Assembly: GCA_008508345.1 (NCBI GenBank)
Contig: QNGE01001291.1
Location: forward strand, 29,601 to 93,600
From: Paragonimus westermani
Taxonomy: Eukaryota; Platyhelminthes; Trematoda; Plagiorchiida; Troglotrematidae
DNA: 64,000 bases
Direction of reading: 5' to 3'
Made by a program: the position numbers and the translations under genes. This document shows positions 47,691-57,310 of this stretch, piece by piece. Each line of letters starts with the position of its first letter. The stretch's first letter is position 1. A model generated the notes under the pieces. That model did not search any database. It was not told the DNA's origin and saw only the letters and a list, made by a program, of their open reading frames with translations.

Positions 47691-48058
47691 TTGATAAACA
47701 GGTTTAGAATAACACAACGTTATGAGCAAGTTGTAATACTTTAAGTTTCAACTACCTCGGATGGCCTCGTTCAGGAGTGTTGTAATGGAGGTCGCATTAA
47801 TAAAGGAACAGAGGTCACTTGGGATTTGTCGTGGCTAGGTCAGCTTGCACTGCATCTGACCGGATTGGTCTAATCGTTTGTCTAACAAGTGGGAGTGTGA
47901 CACATGTAGATAAGACGCGCCGTGTCCGGCGCTGTTTATCCATCTATTCCACACTGCAGACAGGTGTTTGCTATTGATAAACAGATTGAGAATAACAAAA
48001 CGTTACGAGCAAGTTGTAATACTCTAGGTTTCATTCACCTCGGGTGGTCTTCTTTAGG
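47691..48058 (-). repeat. Tandem partial PLE ends (two ~85 bp direct repeats, 283 bp apart)
   Basis: 47691-47775 and 47974-48058 are direct repeats (TTGATAAACAGGTTTAGAAT against TTGATAAACAGATTGAGAAT; GAGCAAGTTGTAATACT in both). On the minus strand each holds the end of the PLE reading frame (EDHPR-stop against RGHPR-stop) plus the following 3' untranslated stretch. A second, decayed PLE 3' end therefore lies directly downstream of the element at 48-50.5 kb. Partial tandem copies (pseudo-LTRs) are a known habit of PLEs. Confidence 0.7.
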
Positions 48059-50471
48059 GGGTTTGCTACCATTGTGATTAACACAAGCGTGTTGTGTGTA
48101 AATGATGAGAGCTTCAGCACAGCACTGCTCCGCACAGGAAGACAGACCCTTGTGAATCACTCGAGTTCCGTCAAAATCTACGCATATAGTGTGGTGGCCG
48201 AATCCTTCTCTAGCTTCTGGAGTTGATAGGCGTGGTTAGGAGGAAACCTCATGTGCCTCTTGTGTTCGGCAGCACGTACTTTCGGTTGTTTACTTGTCTC
48301 TCCAATGCAGCTGGCATTGTAATCACCGCATTTGATCTCGTAAGCGCAGTCTGTCTGGTCGCCGATAGAAACTGGATTCTTAGGATGCGCCACCAGTCGG
48401 TGTAACGTAGTCTCTAACCGAAATGCAGTCCAGATGGCGTACTCAGACAGAATGGAGCGAATTTTTTCAAATGTTTGTTCACGATACGGTATTTACACAG
48501 TAGACTTAAAAGTTCTGGTCGTTTTGGTCTCCTCTTTGGTGGGCATGCGCTTAATTGTGTTCTTAACAGATGAGTTTGGATAGTGATTAGCGGCTAGTAT
48601 TTATTTAATGTGAGAAATCTCTGTTGTTCTGGAGATCTTATTAGCTCTGTTGACGAGTGATTTGATGACTGCTCTCTTCACACCGATTGGATGCGACAAG
48701 TCGAATTTGAGATACCGACCAGAATGGGCTGGTTTGCGATACACAGAAACCTGAAATCTCTGTTTCTCGTCAACTGTGACTAGGCAGTCTAGAAAATTCA
48801 GTGAGCGCTCATCTGTTTCAGTTTCCAATGTGAAGGCTATGTCGTTGCATTTTGAGTTAAGAAACTGTAGGAATTGGTCGCGAGTAGTCTGTTTCATGAC
48901 TACGAATGTGTCATCTACATACCGCTGTCAAATTCGTGCTGTGGGGGGGGCAAATAAAATCGCTCATCGCTGGTGTTTCCAGGTATCCGAAGAAAAAATT
49001 GGCTACTGCTGTTGCAACAGGGGAACCCCTAGCTACAACGTCGGTTTGCCTGTACAATTTTTTTGTTAAATATGAACAAGGTTGAGTGCAGACAAAGCTT
49101 AAGACCAGATGACATTTCGGAAGGTGATAAATTAGTACGTGCACTAACAGAATCATCGTTTTCCAATAATTCTTTAACAACATCAATGCTATGCTTCACC
49201 GGTACACTGGGGTACATGGAGGTCACATCAAAACTAAGAAAAGTTACGTCACAACCTAATGTCACATGTCTGAGGTTGTCAACACCATCAAAGGAGTCTT
49301 CATTGCGGCTTAGCTACTCGTTCTGCAACGGTCTGATTATAAGCCTAGTGAACTTGGTCAGCTTGTAAGTTGGACTGGTGATATAGTCAACACCAGGCCT
49401 TATGAGTATTCCTGTTTTATGCACTTTTTGAAGGCCGTATAAACGTGATGGACGGTTGCTATTAGGACGGAGCATAAACCAGGTAGACTGTCCAAGTTTT
49501 CCGTTGTTGTCTCCGAGGTACTTGCTGGTCTGGGCTTTGACCTTATTCAAAATTGCGTTGGTCTTTTGTTCATTGACCTCTTCGTTTGGTCCAGTAACTA
49601 GGTACTCTGACTGTTTCTTCTGGTAGTCTTCTTGATATGCTTTCATCGGTCTTAGTAAAATGAATCGACCGATCATTCTTGATGAGACCAAGAGGATAGT
49701 GTTCTGCATTGGTTAAATTTGAGCAAACTGGCTGTTAAAGTTGCAAAACGCTTGCACTGCAGAATCGTGCTTCCTCCGCAACATCTGTGGCTAGTTTGCC
49801 TAGAGCAGGTTTGCTTTGCTAGGTTGAATTTCGAGAATTATATCTATTGGTTCAAGTTGCTTCCGTTAGATGTTGAAATTGAGTTCTCTTTAAACAGGTT
49901 TATCTCGTTCATACTGAGTGGTCACGATGAGAGATTCATTAGCACGTTTTCTGAGAGTCTCTGTGTTACTGAATGTGGGACAGAAGAAACAGGATTTGAT
50001 CTTCCGAAAAGCCTGCCGAACTTTCTTTTTTTGACGTTTACTTGCTTTCTTGAAAAACGTTAATTTACGCTGATTAATCAGTTCCATGACAGATGTCCGA
50101 ATATCGTCGGGTAATACATGGTGGATCAGCTCATCTAAATTGTCACAGCGAAAACGTACACATTTCACGTGGTAAGTAGTCGAGTGTATGCGCTGCTTTA
50201 ACAATTCACATGAGGCTGTCAGTGCTGCACATTTTGGGCGGACGACATTATCGCAAGATCTGATTAGTACAGAAAGTGCAACCACTTTTTCGGAAACACA
50301 ACGAACATTGAACACATGGTGATTGAACCAATTGGCGTGCCTCTTGGCTAAAGTGATTCGATTATTAATCAGTTGTAAACTATCCCTACCACATCTAGTA
50401 CGAACGAAGCCAAACAGTTTGGGCGTTATTGTCAATCTGTTCATCAGGAACATGCTAAACACGACGTCCAT
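48038..50471 (-). pseudogene. Penelope-like element, nearly full length, broken by frameshifts
   Basis: Minus strand, in order. The N-terminal region 50471-49890 (193 codons, ending in a basic stretch KKASKRQKKKVRQAFRKIKS) gives way to a decayed linker. Then come the RT pieces: SRLYGLQKVHKTGILIRPGV (about 49450), FLSFDVTSMYPSVPV (motif A, about 49240), VVARGSPVATAVANFFFGYL (motif B, about 49020), QRYVDDTFVV (catalytic YVDD at 48910-48921) and NFLDCLVTVDEKQRF (about 48780). The GIY-YIG nuclease follows, with YEIKCGDYNASCIGETSKQ (about 48330) and an xAEH segment, and the frame closes with EDHPR-stop near 48038. A run of eight G (C on the coding strand) near 48943-48950 coincides with a frameshift just before the YVDD box, and at least three other breaks exist. 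All domains are present, but the copy cannot make one protein. Confidence 0.9.
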
Positions 50472-51229
50472 TGATACTAAATTTGGTGCGGATATCTTAT
50501 ATTCATATCAGAATATTTCCTTACTGGCATGCATATTGATCACCTGATTCAAACGGAAATCAAACAAGAAAACTCGATTAAAGATAAGGAAGGAAAGACC
50601 CCCCCCCATCAGATGTGTGTGTATAGTAACGAAACGGATGAGCAAACGATCAATATTTTCATTTCATTCAGTAGTACGTGGTACGTTATGGTCATTTTGA
50701 CAACTGGTGAACAAACTGAATGCTTTTAGTCAATCCCTTTCCAGTTTTCTCTTGGAAGCTTAGTATTATGTTTTTGCTTCAGAATTCGAACACTATCAAA
50801 CGGTATCCATGTCTATTGTTCAAAAGTCCCCCCTCGAAACGTCAGTTAAAGATAAGTTTTAAACATATTCCAACAGAACTGTAAACACGATTAAATGTAC
50901 ACAATATTCACAAATGCCGAACGTTAATCAGTTGATACAGCGTAGGATTATGTAATTGGAAACCAAACAACAGAATCACGCTGTACAAGATGAAATGGTG
51001 TACTGGAACATGTTAACTGTTTCAAGTTTTTTAACGCTTTGTCTACACTTTATGTGATCTCCAAGCTTCGTCGATAAATAACAAAACTCTACTGTAGCTA
51101 TAAAGATAACGGATGATAATGAAGAACCTTCTGATGAAATGAATTAGTAAGCATCTCAAAAGATGAATTGAGAGAACTGCTGGTGCATTACACTAGTAAC
51201 GTTCAGATTGTGTTTAGCAATGTGATCTG
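50472..51229. other. No gene recognised
   Basis: AT-rich spacer between two oppositely oriented PLEs. It has a C9 run at about 50600 and no recognised ribozyme or promoter. Confidence 0.5.
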
Positions 51230-52132
51230 CCGACAGGGAGTTAGAGTGGCAATGGACTCGCCTAGTAGCTGACATTTTCGTGAGCAAACTGGAGACTAAC
51301 CAACTGAGTGCGGTCACTGAACAGTTAACACTTTACAAACGTTACGTTGATGATATTTTTGCGTCATCAGCAAGATCGGATGTTAGGATGTTGGCATAGG
51401 AAGAAGAAAAGGTGGTTCAATCCGACGAACTCCGTACGGAAAACAAACTTGGAATGGCTAGTACATTCACTTTGACAGTTTCGTTCCGTTAAGTCGAAAG
51501 CGGAATCTCACACGATGTCTGACGGGTAGAGCTTCAAAGATCTGCACCCCTGACACTTTACAAGCTGAGCTAGACTTTCTACAATGAGTGTTCACGCAGA
51601 ATGGCTACTTAATGTGTTTCATTCAGATGATGATGCAGGTGGTAGAGTTGAAAATTAGGCAGCCCTCTGTGAATACGAAACCGACGTTCATTAGTCTTCC
51701 TTTCAAACGAGATCCCATGGCCAAAATTATCTCCAGAAAGCTAAGTAAGTCAGCCGAAACAACCTACCTTGCCGCTCAACTGTCCGTGGGTTTCTGTTCA
51801 ACACCAGTTATTATGTCACAACTCAAAGACAAACCTCCATGTTCTACAACCAGTTGTTTTGTGTACCCTCATTTGTTTGCTCGTGTCCAGCATCATATAC
51901 TGGTCGTACTACAAGGCGATTGTCTGACACAGTGCGTGAACATCATCCTGCGTGGTTGAACGGTGATATGGTTAAAACTGTTTCAAGCGCGACTGTTGCT
52001 CACTTGACCGACTCCAATCATTCTGTCAGTAAGAAAGATGCTTTCCAGATTGTTTACCGAGTGCCAAGGAATCAATCAAAAATGGTAAGATTCCGCATGT
52101 TGACCGTTGCTGAAGCAATTAGTATCCGATAG
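51230..52132 (+). pseudogene. Penelope-like element, RT end plus GIY-YIG nuclease, broken
   Basis: Plus strand. VAMDSPS is followed after a stop by ADIFVSKLE (motif B region, about 51250), then KRYVDDIFASSARSDV (catalytic YVDD at 51343-51354), then frames with stops. KPTFISLPFKRDPMAKIISR (about 51690) and TTYLAAQLSVGFCSTPVI lead into the nuclease. After a frameshift near 51850 the reading is VCSCPASYTGRTTRRL (GIY-YIG in the form Y-T-G-R-T), SATVAHLTDSNHSVSK and FRMLTVAEAISIR-stop at 52132. The fragment begins inside the RT. It belongs to a family similar to the remnant at 56.6-57.3 kb and unlike the neighbour at 48-50.5 kb. Confidence 0.85.
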
Positions 52133-53410
52133 CGCGACCCTGACCTCTGCGCTCAGAGGACACCTAACCTCCCTTGGCTCACAATAAGTTAAACTCACGA
52201 TCTGGAACAGCGTAAGTGATAACAAACAGGTCGTCCATAACCACCCTAGTTACAGTTTTCATATTTTTTTGTTGCAATTAACCTGATGATCGAACACAAA
52301 ATTAAATAAATTTACTGCAGTGGAACGAAGTAAATATTTGTTGTTGGTACTTTACTCATCGAACGTAAAGTCTTGAATGAACCACCAAATGTATGTAATA
52401 CACGAAGCAGCTTGTTACGCGCGAGTCCTTCAGAATTGCAGGACAAGTTTGGTAGGACCAGGTACATATGATTCATTAGAATTTTACAAATTAACGAGAG
52501 ATGAGAAAGCCTTGGTACATCTGAATCTTTGTTGAGCGGTTTGAAAGAAAAGACGCGTGGGGAGATTTTTTCAGTTTCTGGGGAGCAACATTAGAACAAT
52601 CGTGAAAGAAAAATCGAAGAAATAATGAGCGGATTAGAAATCCCACCACTGGCTATTTGGTGTCATCATAGACGGCAGTAAATCAGGGGCTCTCAGTTAG
52701 GTCTAACTGCCTCCCAACCTTGAAACAAAAAGGAAAACCTTGTACAGAACGACGGGAGATAAAAGAAGGGAGAGGAGAAGAGACCCACCTATTCAAAATT
52801 GCCAAGTCGATATGCTATCATTCAACATCAAGGTGCCTACAAGTTGCAAACAAACAACCGAGCTATATGTGAAACTAAGGCGTTATTGAAATGATAGTGT
52901 TTTCCTTGCGGCTTTTACACCCATCTTCATTAAGCTCATCCTTATTAGAGGACTGCTCTGTCAAACAATGACAACGATCAGGCCTTTGAGCCCCAGCGGT
53001 CACCACATAACGTCTTCAGCCACCGACTCTGTGAGTCGCACAGACCTCAACCCGGAAGACGCACCCGATCTACAGTAACCAACCCCTCGGTGAAGGATTT
53101 CGTTTATCTATGCTAGGCCATCATCTGTCAACCTCGAACCTTATCAAGTGCGCGCCCGAATTCAACTCTTAATGAGGCAGTTACCACAGAGTGGTAGATT
53201 GTTCCAGGTAGAGCATACCTGGATGCTAGAGAATGCACTCTACAAGCCGAATGGTTCATTTGATATGTAGGTTTAACGAGTTAACTTGAGTGGGTCATCT
53301 TTGCTAAGAACAAATATTTTCGTTGAAGGTGTTAGGGCTAACGGAGGATCCCACACACCAAAATCAGGTCTTGTGCGCTAAAACACTAGCACACTGAGAA
53401 CTGCCCCATT
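52133..53410. other. No gene recognised
   Basis: The first ~60 bases after the PLE stop are probably its 3' untranslated part. Beyond that I see nothing to assign. Confidence 0.5.
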
Positions 53411-54190
53411 TCACACAACATATCTAAATACGATAAAAAAACGTAGTACTGTGACCCGTTTTATAGTTATGCATTGTACTTTCTTGAAGTAAGGGTGACA
53501 GCTTTGAATACACAGCTCAAGATGGGGGAACACTATCCGTCTGAATACAGCAGCGAAATAGTCTGGATGAAACTGTTCAAACATTCTGCTGAGCAACCCA
53601 AGTACCGAGACGGTTTTCTTGACCAATGACTCACTGGTGGTAGACAAACTAAGGCCATCTGGGACAGTCATGTGCATGTTGAGCCCAATGGTATAGATGT
53701 CAATTTTTTGCTTCCCAGAATGTAACCTGTGCAACCAGAATGATCAATTTGTATCACTTTACACGCAGTCCTATTAAACGGAAGCCGATGTAGTACGTTT
53801 AAATCATTACGTGATTTCCTACATTCGGTTCACTATGCGTCATAGTTCAGCACAGGGTAGAAACGAGCAGTTGATAAGCTATGGAATTTCAAGCACAAAT
53901 ATGGTGAAGGTCAGAGATCTCGGTGTAGGTCCTCATGACACACCACTGGCCACGCAATGCTGATATGAAACAGTCCCGTCAATTTTTAAAGTTAAGGCGG
54001 CGATTTTGTAAGTAGTCGGCAAATCACCGGAATAGAGGATTTTCTGTACCATAACCACAATTTTTTGCTCGAAAAGTGGGAATGGCACTATGGACTGACG
54101 GACCACAGGCCGCCGACTTCTGAAGTAAATCAGTTCACCCATTTCTTGATGCATCAACAGCTGAGTTGCATCTCAGTGAACTTCAAGCGT
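53411..54190 (-). pseudogene. CR1-like non-LTR retrotransposon RT fragment with internal deletion
   Basis: Minus strand. YSGDLPTTYKIAALTLK (about 54030) is the RT entry motif. It is followed almost at once by ASGVS, where the SGVPQGS motif B should stand, so roughly 130 residues including motif A are missing. Then come TFTIFVLEIP, a LPCAEL remnant of the YADD box, and a well-preserved thumb block (VKKTVSVLGLLSRMFEQFHP, FPHLELCIQSCHPYFKKV, 53640-53480). Stops interrupt the middle. It is the third CR1-like copy in the window. The deletion, if real, is specific to this copy. Confidence 0.8.
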
Positions 54191-54315
54191 TATCCCCATC
54201 ATATGGCGTAAGCGATGTTCCTTTGCGTACTTACCGCATTTGTTAAGCAAGTTTCCTGTAAGTTAAGACCACTGACAGTCGACAAATGGGGGATTCTCAG
54301 GTAAGAATTTATGTG

Positions 54316-54655
54316 ACTGTACTGAATCGTCGCCCTGGTAACGCGCTGAGTCGCTTGACCCAAAACTGAGAAATGAGAAGAGACACGGCAACACTGTTTA
54401 TTGACAAAGCGAAACAAAACTAGGTCACAGAGGCTCTGATTTGATAGGACGAAACGGTTGCCGTGGCTGGGCGACAGACACAAAACGATTCAAACAAAAA
54501 AAAGGAATATGTGGCAGTCAGAGCGTCAGAACAAATCACGTTAGATGGGGTGTCAGAAAGCAACGTGAGAAAACATAGTCCAGATAGCGCAGGGGCGTAT
54601 GCCGCACAGGTGCAATCTGATTGGTTAAGTGGGACCACACCACCGTCCACCAACA
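54316..54655 (-). mobile_element. Long terminal repeat of a Ty3/gypsy-type element
   Basis: It lies directly downstream, in the minus sense, of the integrase remnant. It probably starts TGTTGGTGGACGGTGGTGTG at about 54653. It contains TCAATAAACAGTGTTGC (polyadenylation-type signal, about 54400) and the part from 54480 to 54316 matches 25151-24996. The similarity between the two copies ends around TTCAGTACA (about 54316). No matching 5' LTR was seen upstream of 56.1 kb. Confidence 0.65.
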
Positions 54656-54666
54656 TACCATCCGAA

Positions 54667-56110
54667 CTAGACCGGTCGATCGAAGTGGCGTGATGTGCCC
54701 TGGCTGCTTTGTAAGTAGATGCGCCTCCTTGTGCAGCTTGATCGTCGGGGTGTTGGCAATATCTGGTGACCCCTCTTGAATCTCAACGTTCTACTCCCAC
54801 GGCGCTCCTCTGGACCCCTGGCGTTATCCACTAGCTCTTTCAGCGGTAGCCATCGATTTTCTGAATGAGCAGTTTGTTCTCCAAACGGGCTGATCTGATT
54901 GGTATGCCGTACCATGGGGCTGTATTCATGGTGCAATGCGCCTCAATGGCTTCGAATTCTCCCCTGAGTGCATGCAATATCTATCCCACGGTACTCCCTG
55001 GCCAGTACCGTTTGACCGATTCCGAAAGAACGGGATTGGACTGCATGTTTTCTATTAAACTGCCGTTCCATCGGAAAATTTCTGTTTGCAGTCGGTGGCC
55101 TGGAGGGACATGGTAGGTCAATCGATGTTCGCAGTCTACGTCCCATCAGAACTTCAGCTGGAGGTTTCTCATCTGGTACTTGTCGATTCAGAGTCTTCAG
55201 GTAATTGGGGAGGAACGCTTCGAGGCTGTCGGCTGTATGTCCCTCCCATTTGGCTTTTGAAGGGCTCTTTTGAACGTGACCACAAACCGCTCAGCTTGGC
55301 CATTTGATTGCAGATGGCATGGCGGTGATCGTGTGTGATTAATGCCATTCCGTATGGGAAAGTCTATGGATGTACCGAGAGTAAACTGACTCGCGTTGTC
55401 AGACAGGATTTTCTCCGGTACTCCGAAACGACCGAATATTTGACCCGACTTCCGCACCGTTGAGGTTGCCGATGTTGTCTCCACCGGGCAAACTTATGGT
55501 CACTTGCTCTATGCGTCAACAAGCACCAAGAAGTCTTGACCGTTTATTAATCCGACGAGGTTGATGTGCACGCGAATCCACGGCTCCTCTGACATTGGCG
55601 GCGATTGCAACTCAGCTTTCAAGAGGAATTTCGCAGCCAGTGCACAAGCACAGCAGCCATTGCGAAGTTTCTCGATGTCGGAATAGGTTTGAGGCGAATG
55701 CTTTCATCCGAATGATACCGGGATATCCGCGATGAAACTGCCTCAGAACCCGTGTTCTGAGACCAGATGGGACGATCACACGTTCACCAAACAAGATGCA
55801 GGAATTTACAGCAGTGAGACAACCTCTTCGTTGGGAATACTGCTTCATCTCACCATTAGTGCGTTTCTGAGGCCATCCGTTATAGACGTAGTGCTGAAGA
55901 CTCTGAAGAACCGGATCTCTTTCTGTCGACTGCTGGACCATTGACGCAGTTACAGAAAGGTTTCTTATTGCTTCTGCTGCTAGTTAGTTCATATCATGAT
56001 CGAACGAAATAGCTGCAACCACCATGTCCTCGTTTTCCGTGGTACGCGAAGCAATCATTCTTGATAAAGTGTCTGCTTGCCCAATGCTCCTACTTAAATT
56101 AGGCGAAACT
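54667..56110 (-). pseudogene. Ty3/gypsy-type retrotransposon pol remnant (end of RNase H region and integrase)
   Basis: Minus strand. IGQADTLSRMI (about 56090) matches the end of the RNase H/connection. ERDPVLQSLQHYVYNGWP and ERVIVPSGLRTRVLRQFHRG, then YPGIIRMKA, correspond to the integrase N-terminal region (55940-55700). The core follows: WIRVHINLVGLINGQDFLVL (about 55570), where the first catalytic Asp is Asn, SDNASQFTLG (second Asp present, about 55400), and HTRSPPCHLQSNGQAERFV (catalytic Glu present, about 55310). After it MGRRLRTSIDL and ERQFNRKHAVQSRSFGIGQ form the tail (55146-55000). Stops and frameshifts are frequent. gag, protease and RT are absent, so the element is 5'-truncated and dead. 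The similarity is to trematode gypsy-group elements in general; I cannot place the family. Confidence 0.85.
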
Positions 56111-56630
56111 GAGCGCGTCCAAAGTTGGGAATGCGTTCATTTTGGCAGCGTAATTATCCATTTTGGGTTTGAATACTATCAAACACGTTAGACTGGACAA
56201 TTTCAATGTATTATACCCCCTCAAAGTTTTAACCGACAAAAATTACCATACTACAAACCACATTCATCCACCAATAAGTATTAGATAGAGAAAATTTGCT
56301 GTCCAAACCATCACATGATCATAGTCTTCCTTCTAAACCATACCAGCTGTGTTTGAAGCGAAACTTCCAACTCCTCTAAACCACCCGTTTTTGGGTATTT
56401 CAGAAAAGTTAAACTGTTTGTTTGCATGGTGTGTTATTAGTGCACAAGTTAATTCAATGTTTATCATAATCATCTTCATCTCGATCCAGATTTATGTAAC
56501 ATTTACGGTAGATTTTGAACTTAACGGTTAATCAGCCTTCCTGGACTTGATCATTCGACGTGTTCAGCACAAGATCTTTAGAAAATAAACTCACAGTTGG
56601 CAGTACACCTGTTTCGGTAGCTATGTCCAG
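56111..56630. other. No gene recognised
   Basis: AT-rich stretch between the gypsy remnant and the PLE remnant. The plus frame 56349-56531 (60 codons) is anonymous. Confidence 0.5.
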
Positions 56631-57310
56631 TTGACACAAGGAAAAACACCCTCAGACTACCTGACTGACAGAACCATGTTAATCTATACAGAAGATACGG
56701 TTTCCGATGAAATACATATTCCCTTCACACGCCACTCGGAGAGATTCGTAAACAAAACTATGAAAGGTGGGGCGAAAAACGTGTCTGTAATAGCAAAGGA
56801 AGCAACGCATTTTTCGTTATTATTGAAATGTGGCACGGTTGTAGAAGTAATCACTGGAAGACTCAATAATGTTGTCAACAGTACATTCTATGTGGTTAAA
56901 CTGTGTGTTGGTTCAAACTCCACTCCAGCTTCGAGTCTATGGTCAAAAGAGAATATGCACGCTTCTCCGATTGTCTCCTTTGCACACTTGAGTACTTGTT
57001 TCTGTAGGACTTGTTGCATGGACCACATGACCAGACGCCCATCTGTATGTATCCGTGGGTGTCCTATAATCTAGATCAGTAGCGGAGTCATTAAGAAACG
57101 TTCCAGCTCAACGGTAGCACATCTTGTCCTCTTTCAAGTCATTGAGTCAACCTGGCCTCATTTTCTTGTTGGAGTTACTGAGTTAACAGCAGCCAGTCGA
57201 AAGCCATGAGATACCGAATTTTGACCACAGCTGAAGCGATCACATTTCTATTAAACATTTCCTCCCCGTGTGCATAGATGCATTTCGCCTGGACCTAGCA
57301 GTAATCATGG
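56631..57310 (+). pseudogene. Penelope-like element remnant: RT-nuclease linker and GIY-YIG domain, strongly decayed
   Basis: Inside the 147-codon frame 56631-57074, residues from about 63 on align with the 51.7 kb PLE. SLLLKCGTVVEVITGRLNNV stands against SLPFKRDPMAKIISRKLSKS, VKLCVGSNSTPAS against AQLSVGFCSTPVI, and CRTCCMDHMTRRPSV against CSCPASYTGRTTRRLSD. After a stop and a frameshift, SSTVAHLVL (about 57115) and RYRILTTAEAI (about 57215) match SATVAHLTD and RFRMLTVAEAI. The glycine and tyrosine of the nuclease signature are gone. The first ~60 residues have no match and may not belong. It is a dead copy that appears older than its 51 kb relative. Confidence 0.75.

Noticed and set aside
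47881..47950. Short GC-rich hairpin (GCGCCGTGTCCGGCGC) as a ribozyme or terminator
   Set aside because: No hammerhead core nearby and the hairpin is short; it lies between two PLE end repeats.
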